From: Seiridium cupressi
Taxonomy: Eukaryota > Ascomycota > Sordariomycetes > Amphisphaeriales > Sporocadaceae
DNA length: 64,000 nt
Assembly: GCA_036674765.1 (NCBI GenBank)
Contig: JARVKI010000031.1
Span: 360,761 to 424,760 of the forward strand
Direction of reading: 5' to 3'
Shown piece by piece: positions 45,015 to 55,876 of the stretch (the first letter of the stretch is position 1; every line of letters begins with the position of its first letter). The position numbers and the translations under genes are program-made. The notes below the pieces were generated by a model. The model saw nothing but the letters and a program-made list of their open reading frames with translations, was not told the origin of the DNA and searched no databases.

Positions 45015-47177
45015 TCAGTTCGCATCCCCTTGGCTCTCCTGGATACCCTCGACCCACCTCCCACTCTTCCCTCCTTCTTTCAATACGACCCTTAATCCTT
45101 CGACCACCATACCCTTGTCCACAGCTTTGCACATATCATACACCGTGAGAGCCGCCGTCGATGCTGCAGTCAAGGCCTCCATCTCTACGCCCGTCTTGCC
45201 ATCGCACGACACAGTAGCTTCGACATCAACCCTGCCACCATGCTGTCCGTCTTCCGGACCAACAACTGCAAGTTCCACCGCGACTTTGGAGATCGCGATC
45301 GGGTGGCACAAGGGAATGAGATCGGGCGTCCGCTTAGCCGCCATGATGCCCGCGATGCGGGCCACACCGAGGACATCGCCCTTCTTGAGCGCGTTTTCAC
45401 GTATCAAGGTCGTAGCAATGGCAGAGCTGAAACGCACACTGCAGACTGCCTTGGCGGTACGGGCTGTTGGCTGCTTGGCAGAGATTGAGACCATGTGCGC
45501 AGATCCGGATTGAGATACGTGGGTTAATCTGGGCTCAGGGCTAGGACCCTTGTTCTCTCTGTGTGACGGGAGGCGGCGGGACGTTGAGAAGAGTCGCAGC
45601 TGGGGAGCTTTGAAATGGGTAGATCCCAGAAGATGCAACGGTACAGACATTGTCGCGGTCGGGCTCCTGAATGCAGAATGCTGGGAGAAATTTGGGACCG
45701 GTAAGTGAGATACGGAGCCGTGATCTACGTCTTCAGCTTCAGCTTCAGCTCGACCTTCTGATTGACAGGGACGCCGCCAAATGGATAATGTTGCAAACTC
45801 CAGAACTGTATTGCCATGCCGAGCCACATGGTCTTCATTCGGTAGCGATAGGAATGTTCACCCACCTATCAAGATCATTGGCCGATTCTTCATATGCTCA
45901 AGCTCGCCAATACCTGCATGTTTCTCCTTTTTCCTCTTTACAGCCATTCCAATAACATTGAGAAGCTCTTGCTCGTTTGGGGCCAAGCCAAGGGGTTTGG
46001 AAGCGTCATTGAGACCCTGCCTTCGATCCATCTCGATCTTCTTCATAGCCTCGAATGCCTCTTCATCTATCGGCTCCCCGTTGTTGGATTGCCGCAAAAT
46101 ATCCCGAACTGAAACCTCGGCATTGCCGAACAAGCACACCTTGAGATTTCCGTCGCTTGTAATACGTAATCGGTTGCAGGTGCCGCAGAAGTTGTGAGTC
46201 ATGCTAGTGATGAAACCGATCTGGCCTACAAACCCAGGAATCTTCCATGTTTTGCTCGTGTCATTCTTGTGGTCTTGAACTTTCTCCAGTCCCGGATACG
46301 ATGCGCGGATGAGTTTCAACATCTCCTCGTAACTGAACATCTTCCCCTTGTTCCACTTGTTACCATCAAACGGCATGTACTCGATGAACCTGATTTCGAT
46401 ATTCTGTTCACGTGTCATCTCGACGAACGGAATAATTTCCCGATCATTGACTCCGCGCATGACGACGCAGTTGATCTTCAGCTTGATACCAGCACCATGG
46501 CGATTCAGCTCCAAGACCCTGTCAATACTCCTCGTGACGGCATCGAAACCTTTCCGCCGCGTCATTATCTGGAACTGCCACGGGTCGAGCGTATCAAGAC
46601 TCAAATTGACCCCGGTAAGCCCAGATTCGACCATGCTCTCGAGTTTCCTGTGTAGAGCCAGTCCGTTAGTTGTAAGGCACAGCTCCCGGAGGCCGTGGCT
46701 TCGGAGTGCGCCTATCTGCTGCATCAGGGGTAGAATGTCCTTCCGCACCGTCGGCTCGCCTCCTGTGAGTCTGATTTTATTCACACCCTGATGGACAAAA
46801 ACCGAGGACAGCATGACGATCTCGGGCGTAGTCAAGAGTTCTCTTTGTGGCGACTGTGGTACCCCTTCCTCCGGCATACAATAAACACAACGAAGGTTAC
46901 ATTTCTCCGTGAGTGAGATGCGCAGGTAGTCGTGCTGCCGCTGATATGTATCCGTGAGGAAGTCCGAGAACGGCTTGGCATCTTGCAGCAATTGGCGCCG
47001 GCTTGGACGCGTCAGCGGTGTTGGCGCAGGCGGAATCCCCTCCAGAGAAGAAGCAGATATGGCGGACGTCGCCGCAGCGGTCGCTACTTGTCGGGCAGTC
47101 TGATAGTGCACTCGGGACGCTGCCCGGGCATATCGCCAGGCCGAACGCCCCGGCCGACAGGGAAACGCCGACGACAT
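45015..47177 (-). CDS. cnxABC: MOCS1A-MOCS1B, molybdenum cofactor step 1
   Basis: Two domains on one locus. Domain A (45858-47177, 439 residues unspliced) is a MoaA/MOCS1A radical-SAM enzyme: mitochondrial-type presequence ([20 protein letters not shown]), CNLRCVYC cluster motif, GGEPTVRKD, and a C-terminal cluster CGTCNRL...C. It ends in Gly-Gly-stop. Domain B is MoaC/MOCS1B (cyclic pyranopterin monophosphate synthase), with [27 protein letters not shown] and [11 protein letters not shown], ending at 45015. Removing 45758-45865 joins A to B in frame: 684 residues, without the GG end. Together they turn GTP into cPMP, needed for nitrate reductase and other molybdoenzymes. The orthologue is Aspergillus nidulans cnxABC (Neurospora nit-7). 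Confidence 0.93.
45758..45865 (-). other. optional intron that decides MOCS1A alone or A-B fusion
   Basis: The donor gtgggt is formed by the two terminal glycine codons of domain A, directly before its TGA. The acceptor is tcaatcag. The 108-nt intron joins phase 1 to phase 1 and makes an exact 685-codon frame. Retention leaves domain A ending in Gly-Gly. Confidence 0.7.
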
Positions 47178-48419
47178 TGTCGAGCGAGAAATGATGAATA
47201 AACGCTCAGCGAAGAAAGCTCATCATGTTCAAATGTTGAGATGGATTGCCACGTATCTGGTGAACCGGAGGGACAAAGTTCAGGGGCAATCAAAAGTAGT
47301 CTTGCCGAGAATTCGAAGATTGGAAATATTCGTTCTATCATTTGCCACGGGACTCAGCACGCTCCGATAGATGAAGAACCGCGGAGAAACGTTGTGGGGC
47401 AATGAGTCAGCAAGTCGATGAGAGCCGGCCCCGATGTATAATCCCGAGCGCCGATTTAACCCACGATACGCACAATCACCAAGATTACGAATGATAGGAG
47501 AACGTTGCTTAGTACTGTGTCGAATACGAATATGCGTCGGCCAATAGTGCCCTTCCTAATGACGGAAGATTATATTCTGAGACGCAAAAGCATCCGCCTG
47601 GTTTGGCTTATTGCGTCAAGAGATTTTTCGGCTGCTGTGCCCTATCTCGGAGGTGTAGCCAGCTCTTATTTGGCTGTGGGGATTTGGTCAGCGACAGAAG
47701 CCGATACGCCACAGTCGCTCGGGGCTGAAGACATATTCTCGCCAGGACTGACGAGATGGAAATCGTAAGAGTGAGATGCTTCTAACTTCTAGCTTAGTGT
47801 GGTTTTCGCCCTGTTCAGGATTTGTATACTTGATTTGTATTGTCGCATCATATTTGTACCAGAATTCGCGATAATACGGCTAAGGCGCTGAGATAACAGC
47901 TGCCTCGAAAATGACCACCACGAAGACCGTGTGCGCTATCGCGTTGTTATACTAACAAGTTCACATATTCTTCCATGGACCCGTGATCTCTTCGACATTG
48001 CACGCTTTTTCGGTTTCGCGTAACATTCGGCACCCAGTCCTTCGATGCTCCAATAACAGCTGCGCATCTTCCAGCGCAGCATTGGATAGGTAGTCGCTTG
48101 ATCCCTGGTTCCTTGAGTGGGTGGTGTACCTAGGCTTTGCGGCAAACACAGGAAACAGGCGCGTCTGGCTGGACGGCTATTTCGGCCTGCACTGGGATGC
48201 ACCCCCTTGCCAGAGTCGAGATAGCGAACACCAAGGTCGCAAGGCCTGTCTCATTGCTTTTTGATACCCTTGTTGTCGACTGTCAGCGCCTTGGACCATC
48301 GCCGCCACACGTCTGTCACGGCCCCTGCAGCTTCACCGGTTGAGAAGCGCCTTCGTCACCAAGATCCAAACCGGCACAGACGTGTAGTTGGAAAGGTTCA
48401 GGCGAGTCACATAGTCGCA
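47178..48419. other. divergent intergenic region
   Basis: This 1.2-kb region lies between the starts of cnxABC and the WRAP73-like gene, with both promoters. Small frames at 47505-47768 and 48137-48343 have no motif. I see no other feature. Confidence 0.45.
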
Positions 48420-50152
48420 ATGACATTCTCCCCGGTCTTTAAGTGTACGCATTTCCCCAAGCTGACGGGTCTCCCATCTTCCTGGCCTTGTCTCGCTTCA
48501 CGTATGACCAGCAAATGCAGCAGCACATATTGATCTCGACAATTAGCTTCGCCTCGCTGCCTCCCCAGTCCGGATGGCAAATTCGTCGCAACGCTTCTGC
48601 CGTCATACATCAGTATCAGAGCCGTTGATACCCTGGACATCGTGCGCACTATCAAGCTACCGGCAGATCTCACGGAAGCCATCACTGCCTTTGTGTGGTC
48701 GTCGGCAACGAAGAGGATCCTCATCTCCGGGGCGGACGAGATACATGTCTATTCTGCTACAGAGGCCAACTTCCATGCAACCATCCGCAACCCTTCCTCG
48801 TCGATTGCCAAATCAACATTCGTGGATTTCGGCGCTACTGACCATGAAGCCTGTGTCTGCTCCGCTCACGGCATCCGATTGTCGCTCTTCAATCTCGCTT
48901 CCTCCAAAGTGGTTGAAATAAGCAATCCAAAGTTCTACACCGCATCCTCTGCAGCCCGCGGCTTCTCCTTCCGGCCGCACACCCGTCATCTAGCCTTGCT
49001 CACCAGGACTTTGGGCAAGGATACGGTCAGCATTCATGCTCCGGACTCGAGAGAGGTGCAGCGATCGTGGAGCCCTGACACTGTGGATGCTCAAGGTCTA
49101 TCATGGGCTCCAGATGGCAAGTGGTTAGTCATGTGGGAGTCTGCATCTCAAGGCCACCGGGTCCTTTTCTTCACTCCGGATGGTCACAAGTATAGGGATT
49201 GGTCCGGGCCACTTCATCCGGCATCTGATGACGTGCACACCCGGCTCGCTGCGGGTGTCAAACTGGTCGTCTTCAGTCCAGACAGCCGATATCTGGCGAT
49301 CGGCGATTATGGCAGATGCATATCCGTGCTGCCCATGGCAACCATGACGGATCAATTGCAGCTCATCCATCCTCTTGCAGTTGAACCCCAAGACACGGTC
49401 CAGGTATGTCGCCTTCGCCGTGAGCTATGAATTAACCAAAAGACAACAGCGCTGACCGAGCAAAGATTTGGCAAGAACAGGTTGACCACGCCCCCAACGG
49501 ACAGGACCCCGTACACAAGTTCATCAGGGCTTCCCAGCCAGTAGCGCCGGCTGCGCGAGCATTGTCGAATGCACAGGACATCCGGACCGGTCCTCTTTTT
49601 ATGCTTTTTGACTGTTCTGCAACCTTGCTGGTGGTGGTGTTGGAGGACGCGCCGAGCACATTGTGGATCTGGGATATATCGGTATCCGAAATACGCGCAG
49701 TGATCATGTTTCATGCTGAGATCTCGAAACTTGAATGGCATCCGGTGCAGGCTGAACTATTGCTGGTCGAGTGCGAAGGACAGGACCATGTCGGTGTCGC
49801 TTTTGCCTGGGATCCTCTGAGCGAGGGCCCACGTACGGTCGACTTCAAGGCTCAACTCCCCCAGGGCAAGGTATGCGGGAGATGCTCTACACACTGGCTG
49901 CGCAACCAACAAGGCCCAGCATCGTTGTTCTTTACTGATAGCAAATCCTATGCGCTCGCCACCGTGGTGGATGTGGACCAGGACGAACTCCCCTGGATTG
50001 TGCGCCAGCCGACATCTTCAGCCAGCCTCCGGCGAGCTGCACATTCCCCGTTGGCTTCCGCTAAAGAAAGCGATGGCGACGATAGCGACATGGATGGAGA
50101 TGCAAGCCGGCTAGACGACACCTTTCAGTTCAAAAAGTTCGGCGCCTTGTAG
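48420..50152 (+). CDS. wdr8: WRAP73/Wdr8-like WD-repeat protein
   Basis: Three exons (48420-48444, 48547-49403, 49466-50152) encode 522 residues. The N-terminus MTFSPVFKSS, SPDGKFVATLLPS, and blades with AFVWSSATKRIL, LSWAPDGKWLVMWES, VVFSPDSRYLAIGDYG, STLWIWDISVSEI and LEWHPVQAELL match WRAP73/Wdr8 beta-propeller proteins. In fission yeast and Aspergillus this family anchors the minus ends of spindle microtubules at the spindle pole body, with SSX2IP/Msd1-type partners. The acidic linker and FQFKKFGAL end are typical. Placement of the first small exon is my choice among three phase-compatible donors (48445, 48466 or nearby, 48511); it matches the family best. Confidence 0.85.
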
Positions 50153-51856
50153 GCTGCAGCGCACTTCTACATATGTACTGCACATGATAAATGACAAGTC
50201 AATAAACGACCCAGTACCGTGGATCATCTCAGACTAGTTTTGCCGGGGACCAAGTCATCACATCCCGGGCTGCAATGCATGCCTGTCGTCACCCATCGTC
50301 ACTATATTGCTAGAGTCGTATCCGATTAGACCAGACTGGATTGAGTAATCGACTCGTAGCGGGTTGCCAGCAAACATTCCAGTAGCACCTGGCAGCCGTC
50401 TTCCTCCTCATTGACGTCCTTTATTTTTTTCTTGAAATGTGTCGCACGACAGGCAAGTCATGCTCTCCCGTTCGAGGCCTATATAGACGCCCGCATAAAG
50501 TCAAGCTCGGCAGCGGGGTTCGTGTGCATCGGAGCGGGAACTGGGGGCCGTCAACGCATCACCCAACTTGTTAACCCACCGACAGCTGCTTTGAACTCTA
50601 TGCACGACGACTAAATTGGAAAGCATCAGTGCTCATGGGCACACTCCGGGCCATGTTTGCTATACCTTGTCATGTATGTAGGTAACTCGACCGGCGGAGT
50701 TGCATGCTGTTGAAGAGTTTTGCCGTGCCAGGTTCCTCGAGACACCAGTGACTTCCTGGCGCAGCGCGAGCGTTACATTGGGACATAATGAACGAGCCAA
50801 CAATGCTTCGGAACAGTTGCCAACTGCCTCTGGCTGCAGAAAGATGGGAACATGTTCCGCAACGTGACGCCAGTTCTGCTTGAGAGGCCCCCTTGTCGGC
50901 ATACGGGCTGTGTTACCACCTTGAGGCCATGGTCGCCTGACTGATGGCTGTCGCCCTGCCTCGCGGCGTTGGGGTGGCTCCCCAAGACGATGATTCTGGA
51001 ACCGAGTAGCCCCCACGACTGCATTGCCCTTCGGGGGCATCGGCCGGCTGATCTGGCGAGTTGAGCCGCAGCGACGGAGGAATCCAATCCAGAAACCGGG
51101 GAACTCAAGGCATTCTTAGGGACCCCTGACTCCCCACCACAAGCAGCTAAGCGCCGAGCCCCATGCCTGGCAAGGTTGATCCCGTCGCTTGCGCGATTCG
51201 CTGCCTGGGGGCTACATTGTATTGTCACAAGCGCACCGTCGTTTGTCACGTTCAATTCGTTACCGACTGCTCGAATACCCCAGCTCGGCCTGTTGGTCGT
51301 TTGCCAGTGCTACCAACTGAACCAAATAAGACAAAGGAATTTAATATCATCCCCCTACAGCATTACAGGCTCCTGCTACGGGGTTTCCCACCCATCGTTC
51401 CTTGTACGACGCTGCACTATGCCAACGTTTTGCTTTTGGGAGCAGGTATGCAGCCTATTACGATTGCCACGAGCGGGCTGGGGTTCCATTGGGTAATTAG
51501 ATAGGATACTGTACACAGGCCTTGGATTCTTAGGCAGAAAAAAACCGTCGTTTCTCTTGAGCGTTCTCGCGTGATTGGACCGTCACTATGCCCTCTTTTG
51601 AGGTTGCAGGGCTCTGTAATCCACACGTATGCGGAACAAGCACATCGGTTGGTGCATGACATGGACGTTGTTCAAGCCTCCTTCCATGGGACATGATAGA
51701 GCCGTTGAGGGTTCTATCCCCTGATCTGGCCCCAGCGTAGCACTGTCTCGTATATCCGAGTATAAAGGCTCGTAAATCAGTCGTTCCAGCTCTGTTTGTT
51801 TCACACGATCATAAATCCCAGGGTGCTCCTTGCGCCGTGCAATCTATCGTGTTTCA
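50153..51856. other. intergenic region
   Basis: This holds the 3' flank of the WRAP73-like gene and the promoter of the RRM gene. No gene or RNA is supported. Confidence 0.45.
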
Positions 51857-53296
51857 ATGACGCTCACCAGACAAGTTCCTATCAACAACACCATTCAGGT
51901 GAATGTTGGGCCCGGTGACGAGACGGGCCTCTACTACATCCTTATATCCAACGTAGGTCATGACAGGAGCTTGGGCGATACCGGTGTAGGCGAAGGGAAA
52001 CTAACCCGACCAAACCGCAGCTGCCTTGGCAGACCTCGTGGCAACAGTTGAAGGACCATGTGCGAACCGTCTGTTCTGCGGTCGAAAGGGTTGAGATCTT
52101 CAACGAGAGCACGTCAGGCTGGGTTTGTGTACGCGGACGCGTGAACTACAGTGCAGCAATGCGTACGGAACCACCAACCTTGAAGCAAAAACACCAATTA
52201 CTAACCAGAAGCAAGATTTACTGGGAACTACACCTTTCAATGGCAGACCGATGTGGGTAGACGGGAGAAACGCCAAAGAAGAGATCCTGATCAAGAGGCT
52301 GGTGGGCGCCCCTGACATGCTTTCATGCGCTCCACGATCGCCTCGTACGCCGAGAACGATGCCACAGGGGACGCAGTATCCGTCGAGCACACCACCCTTG
52401 ATGTCGCCTATATCGTCGGATTACAGTCAGGTGCGTTATGTGGTCCAAACGTGATCGTCGGGTCCCGGGCGACTCGTGTGCTAACACCCGAAAAGTGGTC
52501 TCCGGGTGCGCCTGTATCGATCATGTCCACCCCCACGACAGCCTATGGAATGCATCCCATGCCGATGGTCCCTGTCCATGACTACCAGGACTCCGGCAGC
52601 TGGTACACAGCATATCACAGCAACTATGTAGACACTCTGTCGGGCATGTCCGGCTCCGCCCAACAGTACCCTTCCGCTGCGGCGTACCAGTACCCACAGA
52701 CCAACGAGTATTACGAAAACGAGTATTACAGCGCAACAGCAAACACCGAGAGCCAAGAGCTGCGGCCCCCAAGGCCGAGAAGGAGCCACCACAGCGCACA
52801 GCAAGTCGTCCCGACGGAACCTCGCAAGATCATCATCAAGAAGCTGTCCAAATGGGCACAGAACGAACAAGTCAGAGGGCTCCTACGCTCGCGGTGCGGG
52901 TTCAGCGGCGGCGAGGTGAGGAACATCGAGGTGCCCCAGTCCAGCGAGGGCGGCAACCGGGGGTATGCCTACGTCACCTTCCGCAGCGAGGACTACGCGG
53001 CCAGCGCGATCCAGAAGCTGGACAAGCACAAGTACGAGGGCAAGTCGCTCGACGTGTGGTACACGAGCGAGGGCGTGTCAAACGGCGAGGAGAACCGGCC
53101 CGAGAGCCACCGGCGACACCACCACTCGAGCAGGCACGGCCAGGAGGATAGAGACAAGAAAGACGAGAAGAGAGATAGTAATAAATCCACCGCCGGATCT
53201 AGTCAGGAGAAGAAGGAGAAGCCCATCAAGAAAGGTGTCATCATTGCCAATGGCTCTTCAAGCAAGGCCGACGAATACAGCAAAAAGTCGCGTTGA
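51857..53296 (+). CDS. RNA-binding protein with two RRM-like domains
   Basis: Four exons (51857-51952, 52021-52162, 52216-52430, 52496-53296) encode 417 residues. The first 75 residues form an RRM-like unit (YYILISN, then LPWQTSWQQLKDHVRTVC, VERVEIFNESTSGWVCVRGR). A Ser/Pro/Tyr-rich middle (with PQGTQYPSSTPPLMSPISS) follows. The second RRM is at about 240-315: KIIIKKLSKWAQNEQVRGLL, NRGYAYVTFRSEDYAASAIQ (RNP1-like), LDVWYTSEG. The tail is charged, rich in Arg/His/Lys/Ser. Proteins of this layout are conserved in filamentous fungi; the targets are unknown to me. All three introns keep phase. Confidence 0.88.
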
Positions 53297-55876
53297 AGGG
53301 CGTTGACCGGGTCGAGGAAACCTTCCTCTAGACCATCTCTCCTGTTTTACGCCCGAAGTGGTGGTGTATTGTTTCTCAAGTCCCTAGATCTCCTTGCTGT
53401 CTGATATAATCGGCGGCATGTTTAATACTGGAGCTGGATATATTCCTACTCCTTCCTTTTCTGTAGTTTTTAGGATACCAAAAAGTCATTCAATTTCCCA
53501 GTATTACCTACTGCGGCTTTCTCTGCCATATGGCTTCCTCTTGATACGCCGAGACTCATACGTTCTTCCATATTCCATTGATTATTTATTTCCGCAGTTT
53601 TGGGAGACTTGATTATACAAATTCAACACTCGTTCCTGAAGCATGCAGCCAAGTCTTCGACTTTTCTTGACTACCACATCATGTAAGACCGTTTTATTTT
53701 CCCCCGTTACACCGCAGTCTGAGCCTATGGCGGGCGGCTTTGTATTCCCCGTTGTCAGACCCCGTCGTGCATATGGACGTATGTCAGTCACTGTCGAGCC
53801 CCAAGCCGCAGCCGTGCACCTGTCAAAATAAAAGGTTCACCCATGACCAAGTAGGGCGACGAGCTTCCGTGCTCGCGGCCACCCGAGCGGCGGGCGCGGG
53901 TACGCGTTGTGGCCCGTCCCGCAAGGAGAAAAACCTTGTTCTAGACTAAGCCGCAATGTTCCGCTGCGGAAAACGAGGTTGCACCCGCGTACGTCCCTGG
54001 TGCTGTAGATACCCGTGAGTTTTTTTCTCCGCCTCCCGATCCTGAGGGGCCTCAATGCAGCAGAGCTTTTTGGGATCTAGATGGCGGTTAGATGCATTAC
54101 CATTTATATCAAAAAAGCTACCATCTTAGCTTTATTTTTAAACTTCCATCTATAGCTCTATCATAAGTCTCCAAAGGTTGACTGCTTCTACGGAGAAATG
54201 TGTTACGCCGAATAAAATTGTGCAGCTGTTGTACAAGTATAACTAGTAGTATCTGACTTTATAGAGCATGTCGGGCAACTGAATAAAGTGTAATAATAAG
54301 TGTATTATGAGAGCCTTCCTTCAACTATGAAGAATCTCCTATGCTTGCGTCATCTTGTTCGGTGTGACAGATGACGAAATAGGGGTAAGCATTGGATAGA
54401 TGCCGTCTTCATCGATGGCGCCACTGCACGATGTAACTCTTTGTCCTGCGCCGGATCTGTCACAAAAACCACTAGCCTCGATTATGCCGGCACAGGACCT
54501 TGCATATGCGGCTTCATTCGTGTTCCAAAGAGCTCTTTATCAAGAACGTGGCTTACTGGATCCTGGATCCTGACATTGCATACGAGTACGGGTTGTTTTC
54601 CCTCCCCTCATGCGGCTCCGGCATTTGACGGCCGCTCAGTCCGGGGTAGGTCGGATGAACTAGTGTTCGCGAACGGGATGTCGTACGGGGAGTTGGCCTT
54701 GTAACCCACATGCACCTACCCGAGGGAGACTATTTTAACCGGTGTGCCCGATCTAGACCAGTCAAGCCTTATGTGGCCAGGTGCGTGGGGTCTGGTCTTA
54801 TGCAATATATGTTTCTTGGATCGGTCATATAACCCCCTTTTCGTTTTCATGCATGGCTTTTCGGATTTGGACTAGTAGTTAGGCCGACGCGCGTGGTTGG
54901 AGGATGTGGTGGAGCTGGTTGGTTGATATAATGTGCCTCCAAGTATTACTTGCATGGTTTCTATTCTGAATGGCATACAACTCACAAAGGATCAAAGCAA
55001 TGCCTTTTCACCCGGCCTCTGTTTTAGCTACGGTCACAAGTCATCTATACATATTACTATTCTAAAAATTCGTCAGCTAACACTGTCACATCAGCAGCCA
55101 TATATAAATTTAGAACCGCATGACTGCCGGTGCTGAAGAATAAAGCTAGGACTAAAATAGGACTGACTGGTTCAGATACTTCCTATAAATAACCGCACTG
55201 AGTTCTAAGCAGCGACATCTCGCGGAACATACTTCACTGTACTCGAAAGTACGCTTAGGCAAGATTTAATATAGTTTGCCGAACTGATGCTTAAACTTGT
55301 AACAATGCTATTGATATGTAAGTGTAAGTCCTAGGGTCGAATCATTGCAGCCAGTATATTGGTTATCTTCATGCCCGTTCATCATCTCGCTGTACGCCGT
55401 AGGGTTTTATCTTCGAGATAATTGATACAGTATAAAGTGGGTGTTTGAGCCTAAGCGGACAAGGCTGTCTGATGCATCTTAAAGCGATGACCAAATTCAG
55501 AAGATTTCTATAGATGGAGTTAACATATACCAAACTTTCTGGTCCTTCTTAGCTTGTCTAATTACTATATCATTCAATTGTACGCTATCTACGAGCCATT
55601 GCTTGTTACAAGTACAAAAATACAAACCTCCATTGCCCTGAATGCTTTCCGACTTGCCAACTGCTTGTCCAGTTGATGATGATATCAAATTCTGTGACCA
55701 TTCGTGACCATTCGTGAACATTTCAATTATTAATCCATTGCGTTCGTTCAGTCTCTGGACAGTCCAGTCATGTCTGTGTTGAAAAAGCAAAGTTGAGTTT
55801 GTAGCGACCTTGTTGCCATTGGGGAGAGTAGTATGTGCGTAATTCAATAGGCACACCGTGATCGAACATCGTAATA
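53297..55876. other. convergent, partly AT-rich gene-free region
   Basis: The first half (to about 54000) is of ordinary composition. From about 54050 onward it is visibly AT-rich with many TATA/TAAT words. An open frame at 55497-55880 (minus) runs on from the end of the GTPase gene in another frame without any motif; I take it as 3' UTR. Confidence 0.45.

Noticed and set aside
51698..51715. Sequence resembling a tRNA B box
   Set aside because: GGGTTCTATCCCC lacks the conserved purine-A after TTC, and no A box or cloverleaf could be built around it.
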